Shown here: piece by piece, positions 29,521-39,719 of the stretch
Numbering within the stretch: the stretch's first letter is position 1
Layout of the letters: each line of letters opens with the position of its first letter
Origin: Sideroxyarcus emersonii
GTDB lineage: Bacteria > Pseudomonadota > Gammaproteobacteria > Burkholderiales > Gallionellaceae
Direction: 5' to 3'
Length of the DNA: 64,000 bases
Assembly: GCF_021654335.1 (NCBI RefSeq)
Contig: NZ_AP023423.1
Location: 1,921,001 to 1,985,000 of the forward strand
The notes under the pieces: generated by a model
What the model was told of the DNA's origin: nothing
Databases searched by the model: none
Seen by the model: only the letters and a program-made list of their open reading frames with translations
Translations under genes and position numbers: made by a program

Positions 29521-31224
29521 TCACTCCGGCCTGGGCAGGCTGACGGTGACGCTGGTGCCCCCCTCTGGCCTGGCGGCGATGCGCAAGCTGGCCCCCAGCA
29601 GGGAAGCGCGGTAGTGCATGGTGTGCATGCCCAGCCCCTTGCTTGAATCCGCCGCGCCCGTGGCGATGCCGCTACCGTTATCGGCGATCTCCAGCTCGAT
29701 GTTGCTGGGCGTCTCGCTGATGCGGATCGTAATGCGGGTGGCACCGCTGTGCTTGATGGCATTGTTCACCGCCTCCTGGGTGATGCGGAACAGGTTGATC
29801 AGCACTTGCGGATTATCGATCTCGATCTCGCTCCCGGAGACGACCTCGCACTCGATGTGGTAGATCGAGACGACGTTGAAGGCGATCTGCCCCAGCATGG
29901 CTTGCAGGCCGGCACCTTTCAGCTCCACCGGATACAGGCCTTGTGCCAGGCCGCGCGTCTTGCTGATGGCCTCATTGATCATGGTGGTGATCCTCGCGGC
30001 CGCCTCATGATCGGGATAGCCGTGTTTCTTCAGGTCCTGGAACAGCAGTTCGGAGATGAAGGCGATGCCGGTCAGGTGCTGTCCCAGATCGTCATGCAGC
30101 TCGCGGCCGATCTTCTCCTGGGTTTCCTCGGTGACGCCGATGATCCTGCGTTCGGCGATGCTGGCCCGTTTCAGCGCGGCCTCCGCCGTCTTGATCGAAT
30201 CCACATACAGGAACGTGCCGCTGGCGATCAGGATCAGGATGCTGCCCGCCATCCCGAGCAGCACGGCAAACCACAGCCTGTCGCGGCTCAGGGTATGGAA
30301 CTCGGTGACATCGGTGTCTATGTGAACCCGCATGCGGTATTCGGGCAGTTCTTTCGACGAAAAAATATGCGGGTCGGTATCGCCCTGGACGCGGAACAAC
30401 GCAGCGAAACGCCGGTCGCCCCATGGCTCGATCTGCAGCAAGGGAAAGGACGTCGTCCGGTAGCGGTCGAACCTGTCCTGTTCGGAAACGCCCTCGATCG
30501 GGGCACCCGGCAAGGCATGCAGCTCGCGCTCCTTCTCGTTGGCCAGGATGATCACGCCGTTCCTGTCGGTCACGAAGGCGCTCACCTGCCTGATCATCGC
30601 AGTCAGGTTGGGCACTTCGCTCTTGGCCACGACGGCCCCGACGAAGCGCCCCTTGACCATGACCGGGGCCGCGAAAAAGATCCCGGGGATATGCGTGGTC
30701 TTGCCGACCGCATATTGCATGCCCGGCCGGCCATTCATGTTCTCGTGGAAGAACTCGCGTTCGGCGTAATTGCTGCCGATGGAGCTGCCCAGCGTATCGA
30801 TGTTGCCTGCGCTGATGCAGTCCCCTGCCGCGTTCACCACATAGATCAGGTTGACCTGCAGATTGCCCTGCACCCCGCGCAGGTACAAGCTCAATTCGCG
30901 CAATGCCGGATCGTCGCTCCAGCGCTTCTTGCGCACCGCGAGCGGTTGCGGCGAAGGGACGCCGGAAGTACCGAAGCGGGCCAGCGCATTCTTCACCCTT
31001 TCCGATTGCACCAGCAGATCGGGGATGCCGGCGATGAAACCGAGGTTGCGCCGGATACTGTCCGACAGGTCGGAGGCCAGCTCGCTGGAGAGCCTGGTCT
31101 TCTGCGCGATGGTGATCTGCACCTGCCCGAGGTAATACTGGTTCGCGATGAACAGCGCCACGAGATTCCACACGACGATCAGCACGATCGTCACCAGCGC
31201 TATCTGTGTTCGACTATATTTCAT
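29521..31224 (-). CDS. NarX-type (HPK7) membrane histidine kinase
   Basis: 567-aa sensor kinase. TM1 is near residues 7-30, a large periplasmic Cache-like sensor follows to about residue 300, and TM2 is near 310-335. A HisKA_3 box has the phospho-accepting histidine in GRELHDDLGQHLTGI, and a HATPase_c domain has QEAVNNAIKHSG and DNGSGI. The start MKYSRTQ precedes TM1 directly. No response-regulator gene is adjacent, so the partner must be encoded elsewhere. Confidence 0.9.
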   Translation of the reverse strand: MKYSRTQIALVTIVLIVVWNLVALFIANQYYLGQVQITIAQKTRLSSELASDLSDSIRRNLGFIAGIPDLLVQSERVKNALARFGTSGVPSPQPLAVRKKRWSDDPALRELSLYLRGVQGNLQVNLIYVVNAAGDCISAGNIDTLGSSIGSNYAEREFFHENMNGRPGMQYAVGKTTHIPGIFFAAPVMVKGRFVGAVVAKSEVPNLTAMIRQVSAFVTDRNGVIILANEKERELHALPGAPIEGVSEQDRFDRYRTTSFPLLQIEPWGDRRFAALFRVQGDTDPHIFSSKELPEYRMRVHIDTDVTEFHTLSRDRLWFAVLLGMAGSILILIASGTFLYVDSIKTAEAALKRASIAERRIIGVTEETQEKIGRELHDDLGQHLTGIAFISELLFQDLKKHGYPDHEAAARITTMINEAISKTRGLAQGLYPVELKGAGLQAMLGQIAFNVVSIYHIECEVVSGSEIEIDNPQVLINLFRITQEAVNNAIKHSGATRITIRISETPSNIELEIADNGSGIATGAADSSKGLGMHTMHYRASLLGASLRIAARPEGGTSVTVSLPRPE

Positions 31225-31310
31225 CGGCAAAACCGGATTCGGGTTGGACAAACGATTGCTGCATTTTCGATGGGCGCGATTATGCCTTAGCGAACCGGTT
31301 CAGGAGGTCG

Positions 31311-31338
31311 AAAAAAACGACCAGCCGAAGCTGGTCGT
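31311..31338 (-). terminator. Intrinsic terminator of the Spy-like gene
   Basis: On the minus strand a perfect 8-bp stem CGACCAGC/GCTGGTCG with a TTCG tetraloop is followed by seven T's. It lies 53 bp beyond the stop of the Spy-like gene and insulates it from the kinase gene. Confidence 0.88.
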
Positions 31339-31391
31339 GGCGACACGCAACTGCGACGGCAAACTGCGCCGCCCGCCGATACGGGCCGCGC

Positions 31392-31913
31392 TCAATAGCC
31401 GCGCATCATCGGGCCATAACCGCGGCCCCGGTCCTTGAGTTTCTCGCGCTGCTCCTTGGTCAGGATGGCGTTGATCCGGTTGTGCGCGTCCACCGCGTTG
31501 TCCACCATCTGGCGACGCAAATCGTCGATCGCCTTGTATTGCTTGTTGATCGCGGCGGCGTCCTGCTTGTCGTCGTCATACAGGTCCTGCAATGCATCCT
31601 GGGCATCCATCATTTCGTCCATCAGCGCCCATTGTTTCGTGCGCATCGACTTGCGGATCTGCGCGATCTTCGATTGCTGATCGGCGCTGAGATTCAGGTC
31701 GCGGTAATTCCGGTAGCCCATCATCCCCGGCCCCATGCCGTAGCCGGGACCATATCCCCCCATCATGCCGGGGCCCATGCCATAGCCCGGCCCATAGCCG
31801 CCCATCATGCCCGGACCTCCGCGCCAGTCCGGATCGGCGACCGCCGCGTTTGCAACCATCCCCAGCAACAGGGACGCCATGACGATACTGATGATTCGCT
31901 TATAGTTCTTCAT
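31392..31913 (-). CDS. Spy/CpxP-like periplasmic protein
   Basis: 173-aa exported protein: signal peptide ending ANAAVADP, then a Gly/Met/Tyr-rich low-complexity stretch with GPGMMGGYGPGYGM in tandem, then a helical LTxxQ-type domain (LSADQQSKIAQIR, LTKEQREKL). Family members are periplasmic chaperones or metal-stress sensors of the CpxP/Spy/CnrX group. The Met-rich segment could bind Cu(I) or Ag(I) (inference). GGAGG precedes the ATG, and a strong terminator follows. Confidence 0.82.
   Translation of the reverse strand: MKNYKRIISIVMASLLLGMVANAAVADPDWRGGPGMMGGYGPGYGMGPGMMGGYGPGYGMGPGMMGYRNYRDLNLSADQQSKIAQIRKSMRTKQWALMDEMMDAQDALQDLYDDDKQDAAAINKQYKAIDDLRRQMVDNAVDAHNRINAILTKEQREKLKDRGRGYGPMMRGY
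31724..31830 (-). repeat. Tandem repeat encoding Gly/Met/Tyr stretch
   Basis: A roughly 42-bp unit occurs about two and a half times in tandem within the Spy-like gene and encodes GPGMMGGYGPGYGM. The copies are nearly identical at DNA level, so the number may vary between strains. Confidence 0.75.
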
Positions 31914-31979
31914 TGCACACCTCCAAATAAGATGAGTTGAAGATCGGTTGAACAACGACTTGAGGCGGTCGGCCCGGTA

Positions 31980-32648
31980 TCAGGATTTGCTGTCCTGCCC
32001 CAGCGCTTCCATCGCCTCCCCGGCGATATCCCGCACTTCTTCGTGCGCATCCTTGAGACAGGCCTCGACATAGGTGCGTGCGGCGGCCGTGCCGGTGAGG
32101 CCCAGCAGATAGCAGGCATCGGCGCGCACGCGATGGTCGAAGTGGAAGGTCAGTTCGGCCAGCTTGGGCAACAGCGCCTGCAGTTCCGGCGTGTTGGCAT
32201 AGGCCTCCAGCAGCGCGCTGACGCCGAGCCGCACCGAGATGTTGGCTTCGGGATTGGCCACGATGGAAAGCAGCGATTTGAGGCGCTGCGCATCTGCCGC
32301 GATGAAGGCCACCGCTTGCGGGTAGCTGCCCTCCTTCAGCAGGTGCTCGACGTAATGCGCCGTTCCCTCGTCCCCGCTCGCCCACTCGGCCCACTGCTTC
32401 AGCTCGGCCATGCTCTGCGCGCCGGTGAGCGTGAAGGAACCGAGGCGCACCCAGGGCGCGCTGCGCACGTCGTATTGCGCCGCCTGTTCGGGATGCGCAG
32501 CGATGTTCACCACCGTGAGCTTCCCCACCTGCGCCTGCTTCACCAGCTCGGTCAGCGACTGCAGCACGGCAGGACAATGCGTGCACACCGGCGTGATGAA
32601 AAGCAGTGCATCTGGAGGCGTAGGAGACATGGTCGTTCCCTCGGTCAT
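31980..32648 (-). CDS. Thioredoxin-fold plus HEAT-repeat protein
   Basis: 222-aa protein. The N-terminal thioredoxin-like domain (about 1-90) has the redox motif CTHC and a cis-Pro region SAPWVRLG; the C-terminal part (about 100-218) is helical HEAT repeats (DHRVRADACYLLGL, DAHEEVRDIAGEAMEAL). No signal peptide. The ATG at 32648 overlaps the yjbQ stop (ATGA), supporting coupling; MSPTPPDA at 32630 also has a GAGGGA site. Possibly a redox-sensing scaffold (inference). Confidence 0.72.
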   Translation of the reverse strand: MTEGTTMSPTPPDALLFITPVCTHCPAVLQSLTELVKQAQVGKLTVVNIAAHPEQAAQYDVRSAPWVRLGSFTLTGAQSMAELKQWAEWASGDEGTAHYVEHLLKEGSYPQAVAFIAADAQRLKSLLSIVANPEANISVRLGVSALLEAYANTPELQALLPKLAELTFHFDHRVRADACYLLGLTGTAAARTYVEACLKDAHEEVRDIAGEAMEALGQDSKS

Positions 32649-33064
32649 TCACCTTGAATAGTGATTATGATACGCCGACTGCCGCCGTTGTTCCTGTGTT
32701 CGCACAGGTATATCCCTTGCCACGTCCCGAGTTTTAACCGCCCATCGCCGACCGGGATGTTCAGGCTGCTGCCGAGCAGGCTGGACTTGATGTGCGCAGG
32801 CAGGTCGTCAGGTCCCTCGTCCCGGTGCCGGTAATAAGGTTCGTCTTCCGGCACGGCCTGGTTGAAGTAGCTTTCGAAATCCTGCCGCACCGTGGGATCG
32901 GCGTTCTCGTTAAGGGTCAGCGACGCTGAGGTGTGCTGGATGAAGACGTTCAGCATGCCGACCCTGAAGTTGCGCAGCTCCGGCAATTCGCGCAGCACCT
33001 CATCGGTGATCAGGTGGAAACCGCGGGAACGGGGCTTGAGCGAGATTTCTTTTTGCAGCCACAT
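32645..33064 (-). CDS. yjbQ: YjbQ/UPF0047 family protein
   Basis: 139-aa YjbQ-fold protein, annotated in many genomes as secondary thiamine-phosphate synthase because YjbQ of E. coli shows weak activity of that kind. Conserved NVFIQHTSASLTLNENADP and GTWQGIYLCEHR include the His/Asp/Glu residues of the presumed active site. The start at MWLQKEIS gives the family length. Divergent from sufS; its stop overlaps the next gene. Confidence 0.9.
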   Translation of the reverse strand: MWLQKEISLKPRSRGFHLITDEVLRELPELRNFRVGMLNVFIQHTSASLTLNENADPTVRQDFESYFNQAVPEDEPYYRHRDEGPDDLPAHIKSSLLGSSLNIPVGDGRLKLGTWQGIYLCEHRNNGGSRRIIITIQGE

Positions 33065-33137
33065 GGCAAAGTCACCGGAAACGGAATGATGCGCTACATT
33101 ATGGCGTAAGATAACTGCCATCCCCAAGGGTGAAGCC

Positions 33138-34406
<1,269 letters not shown>

Positions 34407-34513
34407 GCAGACCGCCTGCTGCGGATGCGCGGCATATTGCCCGAAAATAATTCGGCCCCGCCCCATGCAATTCCAGTAAAGTGGTTCCCTGCCACTTACC
34501 CCGGGATATATCC

Positions 34514-34789
34514 ATGAGCACAGAAGAGTTAAGCAAGGAACAACAGATCCTGCGCCTGATGCGCAAAACGCTGGGCAGCGTCGTCAGGGACGCCACCCCG
34601 CTCGGCGGACGCCCAAATCCACTGAAGGACACCACTATCCAGGAGATCAAGGATTGTTTCGCCTTGATCTCCGACCGCGAAAAGGAATTGGCCGGGCAAC
34701 TCGGCTTCGACCAGGCCAAGCCTTATTACAAGGACGGCGAGCAACCGAATTCGAACGTGCTCAACTTCGTCAAACCGTCCAAAGAATAG
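34514..34789 (+). CDS. Hypothetical protein, 91 aa
   Basis: Soluble 91-aa protein starting MSTEELSKEQQILRLM, with a helical N-terminus, the segment RPNPLKDTTIQEIKDCFALI and a polar C-terminus. No recognised domain. It stands alone, with about 107 bp of non-coding sequence upstream and 226 bp downstream. Confidence 0.65.
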   Translation: MSTEELSKEQQILRLMRKTLGSVVRDATPLGGRPNPLKDTTIQEIKDCFALISDREKELAGQLGFDQAKPYYKDGEQPNSNVLNFVKPSKE

Positions 34790-35015
34790 ATTCAACGGCT
34801 GCTCCAGCCGCGCCCTCCGTTCGTGCCGACCCCGTCGCGGCCTGAGCGGAGGACGACATCCAGCAATTCTAAATCCGCTCCCCCGACACACCCCGCTTAT
34901 ATCCATTGGTTATTAGGATGTAACAAACAAGTATTTCACCGGAATATGGCACGCCGCTAGACTGCACTCCAAGTTGATCGACTCAACTGCTCATCCACGG
35001 AAAGGAAGGCGTCAT

Positions 35016-35366
35016 ATGTCCACACTGAAAGACAGATTCGAGAACGTGCCAGACAACTGGAAGGTCCTGCGCCTCGCCGCAGGGGAAACGCCACATGGCG
35101 TCAAGCTGCCGGTCGGACCGGTGCTGGTGCCGCTGGCAGTATGGCGCGCGCGCCGCGCCGAACTGATCCGCCGCGAATACGATCATGGCTGGCCGCTCGG
35201 CGTCTGGCTGGGCGCGGAGGAAAGCCCCGCCGCCATCAAGCACGACATCGACGACTTCACCGTGGTCGGCGTCGAGCCCGACAAGAGCGGCGACCGCTTC
35301 CATAGCGTGTGGCAGCTGCTCGCAAATTTTGGCTATCGCGGCGCAGTCACCCCCACGCCGGCGTAA
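35016..35366 (+). CDS. DUF934-like protein, C-terminally shortened
   Basis: 116-aa protein whose residues about 25-105 match the DUF934 pattern (KLPVGPVLVPLAVWRARR, GVWLGAEESPAAIKHDI, VVGVE, GYRG). DUF934 genes normally adjoin cysI and encode a probable sulfite-reduction partner. Here the usual C-terminus after GYRG (GELRAVGDVL...RCGFDAF) is absent and the protein stops seven residues later; other frames do not restore it. A strong AAGGAAGG lies before the ATG. It may be a repurposed short paralogue. Confidence 0.6.
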   Translation: MSTLKDRFENVPDNWKVLRLAAGETPHGVKLPVGPVLVPLAVWRARRAELIRREYDHGWPLGVWLGAEESPAAIKHDIDDFTVVGVEPDKSGDRFHSVWQLLANFGYRGAVTPTPA

Positions 35367-35535
35367 CCGGACGGCGCAGGCTGGGCAGACCGATCTGCGC
35401 CGCCATTGCCTGTTCCCATGTCGCCTTGCCTGAGAATGCGCTGATCAAATCCTCAGCGTGTTGGAGAACCAGGTTCCCCGTTCGCCCTGAGCCAGCGGAA
35501 GGGTGAATGGCCTTGTTCATATATTACAATTCGGC

Positions 35536-36417
35536 ATGCCCCTGCCCTATGACATGCCGCTGTTCCGCCCTCCCTCCGAAGGCGACAACCTGATCATCCA
35601 GGCCACGCTGGGCTGCAGCTTCAACCAGTGCAGCTTCTGCGCCATGTATCGCAGCAAGCACTATGTCGAACGCCCGCTGGCTGACGTGTGTGCCGATATC
35701 CGCACTGCCGCCGCCGACTGGCCGGATGCGCAACGCGTGTTCCTCGCCGATGGCGATGCGCTAGCCCTGCCGACGGAACACCTGTTCGCCATCCTGCGCG
35801 AACTGGCCGCAACGTTCCCGCGCCTGACGCGCGTTTCCTGCTATGCCACGCCCGGCAACCTGCAACGCAAGAGCACCGAAGAACTGACCCTGCTGCACGA
35901 ACACAAGCTGAGCCTGCTCTACTTCGGCATCGAATCCGGCTCCGACCTCATCCTGAAAAAGATCACCAAGGGCGCCACGCAATGGCGCATGGCCGAAGTA
36001 CTGCACAAGGCGCATGCCAGCGGCATGAAAGTTTCCGCCACCGTCATCCTCGGACTCGGCGGCACCACTCACAGCGAAGAGCACATCGACGGCACCATCG
36101 CCCTGCTCAACAGCGCACCCGTCAGCTACCTCTCCACGCTGCAACTGTATCCGGACGAAAGCATCGCCGAAGAATTCCGGCGCAAATACGGCGAACCATT
36201 CGAGATGCCAAACGACCTGGCGATATTGAAGGAACAGGAAAGACTCGTCAGCGGCCTCAACCCGCCGCAGCCGGTGATCTTCCGCTCCAACCACGCCTCC
36301 AATGCGCTGGCACTCGCCGGCAACCTGCCCAGGGACAAAGAGAAACTGCTGCAGCAACTGCGTGAAGCGATGGAGGGACAGCGGCCGCTGCGGCCGTATT
36401 ACATGCGCGGGCTTTAA
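35536..36417 (+). CDS. Radical SAM protein
   Basis: 293-aa radical SAM enzyme beginning MPLPYDMPLFRPPSE. The cluster motif is the C-x4-C-x2-C pattern in CSFNQCSFC; the SAM-binding region reads FLADGDALALP, and YFGIESGSD and VILGLGGTTHSEEH are the later barrel strands. It resembles the oxygen-independent-coproporphyrinogen-oxidase-like/YgiQ-like 'B12-independent' group; substrate unknown. A GTG at 35503 gives 11 more residues but has no better ribosome site. Confidence 0.82.
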   Translation: MPLPYDMPLFRPPSEGDNLIIQATLGCSFNQCSFCAMYRSKHYVERPLADVCADIRTAAADWPDAQRVFLADGDALALPTEHLFAILRELAATFPRLTRVSCYATPGNLQRKSTEELTLLHEHKLSLLYFGIESGSDLILKKITKGATQWRMAEVLHKAHASGMKVSATVILGLGGTTHSEEHIDGTIALLNSAPVSYLSTLQLYPDESIAEEFRRKYGEPFEMPNDLAILKEQERLVSGLNPPQPVIFRSNHASNALALAGNLPRDKEKLLQQLREAMEGQRPLRPYYMRGL

Positions 36418-36449
36418 CCCGGCCCTTATGATTTTGCCACTCCAATTGC

Positions 36450-36990
<541 letters not shown>

Positions 36991-37338
36991 GCATCCAGCA
37001 AATCTGCAGCTTGATGGCACTTCACATTAATTTCACCTCAAGAAATATCGCACCAGCAAGCGCTTATCCATTTCCCTGCTATTCGCATTGACACTCCCCG
37101 CCCGCCTCAAATAAAGTTTGCCCCTCTTGCAGATTTGCCAGATGCACATTGCGCCGCACGAACAGCGCGAGGCTCACGGCAGATTCCCCGGATTAGGAGC
37201 TGGCGCAAGACAAGAACCCGCACAGCGGGTAGCCAGCACACGAACTGAAGGGGAAGCACTTGTCTCACGCATCCAGCATCACCCAACACACCCATCCCCT
37301 CCCCCATGCAGGGGGGGGTTAGGGCGGGGGTAGACTCC
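36991..37338. other. 348-bp region without a supported gene
   Basis: No coding region, RNA fold or insertion sequence recognised. It ends in a GC palindrome (37291-37334). It forms the left edge of the accessory island. Confidence 0.5.
37291..37334. repeat. GC-rich palindrome, REP-like
   Basis: CCCCTCCCCC-ATGCA-GGGGGGGG followed by a GGGCGGGGG tail. Similar in type to the palindrome inside uup (2583-2625). It sits just before the ATG of the following hypothetical gene and could fold in its 5' leader. Confidence 0.5.
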
Positions 37339-37695
37339 ATGAGCCAGCCCACCAATCCCCTCTCCGCCAGAGAACCCCGGAATCTCGTCGCCGACGGCTG
37401 CGCCGAAACCACCATGCTGGTATTCGAGAAATTCGCCGACGAAGCCATCGCCGCCAGCAAACCCTACCTGCCGCAACCGCAACGCTCCGTCACCAAAGCC
37501 CTCCCCACCGGCAGCACCGAAGGATTCTGGAACAACATGATCAAGGGCCGCGCGCCGATACAGATAATGCAGAAAGGATTGGGCGAAGCGCTGAGGCGCG
37601 AGAAGGAAAAGCTTGCGCTGGCTTGGCTGGAAGAGACACTGCCTACGCTAAAGGGGCCGCTGACTTCGGATGCGTGGTTGGGGGGGGTAAAGTGA
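37339..37695 (+). CDS. Hypothetical protein with duplicated 3' end
   Basis: 118-aa polar protein (MSQPTNPLSAREPRN...), helical, no recognised domain. Its last 33 codons (from about 37595) recur at 38444-38544 with four substitutions in the first 86 bp. The intact copy of the end lies here. The gene has no clear ribosome site because the palindrome occupies its leader. Confidence 0.5.
   Translation: MSQPTNPLSAREPRNLVADGCAETTMLVFEKFADEAIAASKPYLPQPQRSVTKALPTGSTEGFWNNMIKGRAPIQIMQKGLGEALRREKEKLALAWLEETLPTLKGPLTSDAWLGGVK
37595..37694 (+). repeat. Direct repeat, copy 1
   Basis: About 100 bp from the 3' end of the 118-aa gene, starting GGCGCGAGAAGGAAAAG. Copy 2 is at 38444-38543. The two flank the Nmad2-like gene and are about 95% identical over the first 86 bp. 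Confidence 0.85.
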
Positions 37696-37753
37696 GGACG
37701 TTGACTCTCAATACAAAAACGCATGCATCTTTGATAATTCCAAGGATGCTGTA

Positions 37754-38431
37754 ATGCGCGAACCACGATTCTATGTGTATAAATGTGTCGTTGATGACGG
37801 CGGGGCGCCCTGCATCGACAACAACATACTTAGCCTAACCATATGCAAACCCTACATTCGCAGTACAGCCAGAGAAGGTGATTTGATTTTTGCATTTGGC
37901 TCAAACAATGAAACGCCTAACAATCGCTTGGTCTATATCGCAGAAGTAGGACGCAAATTTTCTGGCGGTAAATATTTTGAGCTTGATGAATTCAAAAATA
38001 GGGGAGACTGTATTTATGAGCGGAATCAGTCAGGAAAGTTAGTACGCAGAACGGATGCGAAATTTCACGACTTTCCAACCGCATGGATCAGTGATCTTGG
38101 AGAGGACGGACGTTATCCCAAGGCGAACGCACTTGTTGCAAGCAACTTTCGCTATTTTGGGAAGGCAGGCACCTCATCTTGGAAATCTACGCATCCAAGA
38201 CTCAAAGAGCTTATTGAGAAGCTAGGCCAAGGCCATAGAGTAAATTTCACTCAAGATTTACGAAGCGAATTACTGGAATTAAAAAAAGGAGTATGGAGAA
38301 GGTTTCCAGAAAATAAAGTGTTAGGCCGCCCCATGCATACACCTGACGAGCATATTGACCCAGATGACGGCGATGTAATGAAAATCTGCAATACTCGCTG
38401 TTACTACATAGCCAAGAAATGCAGACTTTAG
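37754..38431 (+). CDS. Nmad2-like protein (nucleotide modification associated)
   Basis: 225-aa protein resembling Nmad2 domains: N-terminal FYVYKCVVDDGGAPC, LSLTICKPYIR, REGDLIFAFGS and RLVYIAEVGRK. Nmad families were defined computationally near phage and bacterial base-hypermodification genes; the activity is unproven. The coding sequence is visibly AT-richer than the core genes and uses codons rare in them (AAA, ATA, TTA). It sits alone between two copies of a gene-end repeat and immediately upstream of the ABC-3C operon. Confidence 0.65.
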   Translation: MREPRFYVYKCVVDDGGAPCIDNNILSLTICKPYIRSTAREGDLIFAFGSNNETPNNRLVYIAEVGRKFSGGKYFELDEFKNRGDCIYERNQSGKLVRRTDAKFHDFPTAWISDLGEDGRYPKANALVASNFRYFGKAGTSSWKSTHPRLKELIEKLGQGHRVNFTQDLRSELLELKKGVWRRFPENKVLGRPMHTPDEHIDPDDGDVMKICNTRCYYIAKKCRL

Positions 38432-38442
38432 GAATTTCAGCA

Positions 38443-38544
38443 TGGCGCGAGAAGGAAAAGCTTGCGCTGGCCTGGCTGGAAGAAACACTGCCTACGCTGA
38501 AGAGGCCGCTGACTTCGGATGCGTGGTTGGGGGTGGGGGTGTAG
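38443..38544 (+). pseudogene. Gene-end fragment (repeat copy 2)
   Basis: An open stretch without a start reading WREKEKLALAWLEETL... to a TAG, the duplicated C-terminus of the 118-aa protein encoded at 37339-37695. It is the second copy of the direct repeat and ends two bases before the ATG of the DUF4297 gene. Confidence 0.75.
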
Positions 38545-38546
38545 TG

Positions 38547-39719
38547 ATGACTGAAATACACGAAATTCAACCTAGGGAACAAAAGGGGCGAGATACGTTA
38601 GCACGCTATAGAGCGCAACTAATGGCCGCTGCTTATGCCAGCTTGCGAATACTTGATGGAAAAGGTGTTGATCGAGTCTACAGTGACTTCCATGACGATT
38701 TCGTGGTGCGTTTTAACGAAAATGGGAAACGCAGCTATCACTTTTTCCAGGTTAAAACCAATGAAAAAAGAAAATACCAATGGTCGTTGAATGACACATG
38801 GGGGCTTACGAAAAAAGATAAAGAGGCCCGAGAACTTAATGAGGATGAAATAAAGAAGATTCGTAACAGCTTCTTCGGAAAGCTACTACTTCATTGCATC
38901 AACTTCGGATCGAGCTGCAAAGAGTCCACCCTGCTTACAAATGTTCATTTTGAGGATGACGTAGAAAGCCTAATTTCATCCATTCAGAGCAAAAGCACAT
39001 CTGGACGAATCGATTTAATCAAGAAGAACTTCAATCAAATATATCCCTCTGCAACTCCGCATGTAGAAGAAGCTGTAGTCGATTTCCTCTCCAAGCTAAC
39101 GATTGAACCTGATGTTAGCTATGTCGACCCCAATGTTAGCGATTTCACTATGCGCACAAGGGACGCCATTCATAAATACAGTGAGATTGATCTCGAACAC
39201 GAGGAGGCATGTGAAATAGCCCTTAGCTGCATACAGCTCTTTTTCAGCAAATCATTCCAGCAAGTTCTCCCCAGCATCACAGAAATTCAGCTAGACGAAG
39301 TTGCTGGCGTTGGTCTGGATGATTTACTGAAAGTCCTCTCTATTTCCAAGGATGCTTACAAAGTCCTTGCTGATGGCGGTGATGCAAAGGCACTAAAGTC
39401 AGCATCCATCATTCAAAGGAGGTTGTCGCGGTGCAACGCGGCACCTAGCATCATTGAGTTTTGCAGCCGCCAAAAGATCGCTTGGGACGCATGGTCGAGG
39501 GAGAAACGCCATGATATGGCTGAGTTTGACTTCAACCTTTTACAGCAAGAACTTCACCAAGTAATCCGGGACTGGAATGGAAGCAATTGGGAATGGTTAC
39601 AGGAAAAATTAGAAACACTCTCTGATAAGTGGAAAGCCAAACCGGTTGGCACTTCGGTTACACCGGAACTATTGCTAGGCGGAATTTTCTCGACACTTGT
39701 AAAAACAGAAATGCTATGA
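38547..39719 (+). CDS. DUF4297 (Cap4-like) nuclease, ABC-3C effector
   Basis: 390-aa protein. Residues about 8-190 match DUF4297/Cap4-type PD-(D/E)xK nucleases: REQKGRDTLARYRAQ, then DRVYSDFHDDFVVR with the acidic D51, and FFQVKT giving the Q-x-K pair (Q68, K70). The C-terminal half is helical and matches the expected effector-to-ATPase docking region of ABC-three-component systems. The predicted role is DNA cleavage after a phage-triggered ATPase switch (inference from the family). The next gene overlaps it by ATGA. AT-rich. Confidence 0.78.
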   Translation: MTEIHEIQPREQKGRDTLARYRAQLMAAAYASLRILDGKGVDRVYSDFHDDFVVRFNENGKRSYHFFQVKTNEKRKYQWSLNDTWGLTKKDKEARELNEDEIKKIRNSFFGKLLLHCINFGSSCKESTLLTNVHFEDDVESLISSIQSKSTSGRIDLIKKNFNQIYPSATPHVEEAVVDFLSKLTIEPDVSYVDPNVSDFTMRTRDAIHKYSEIDLEHEEACEIALSCIQLFFSKSFQQVLPSITEIQLDEVAGVGLDDLLKVLSISKDAYKVLADGGDAKALKSASIIQRRLSRCNAAPSIIEFCSRQKIAWDAWSREKRHDMAEFDFNLLQQELHQVIRDWNGSNWEWLQEKLETLSDKWKAKPVGTSVTPELLLGGIFSTLVKTEML

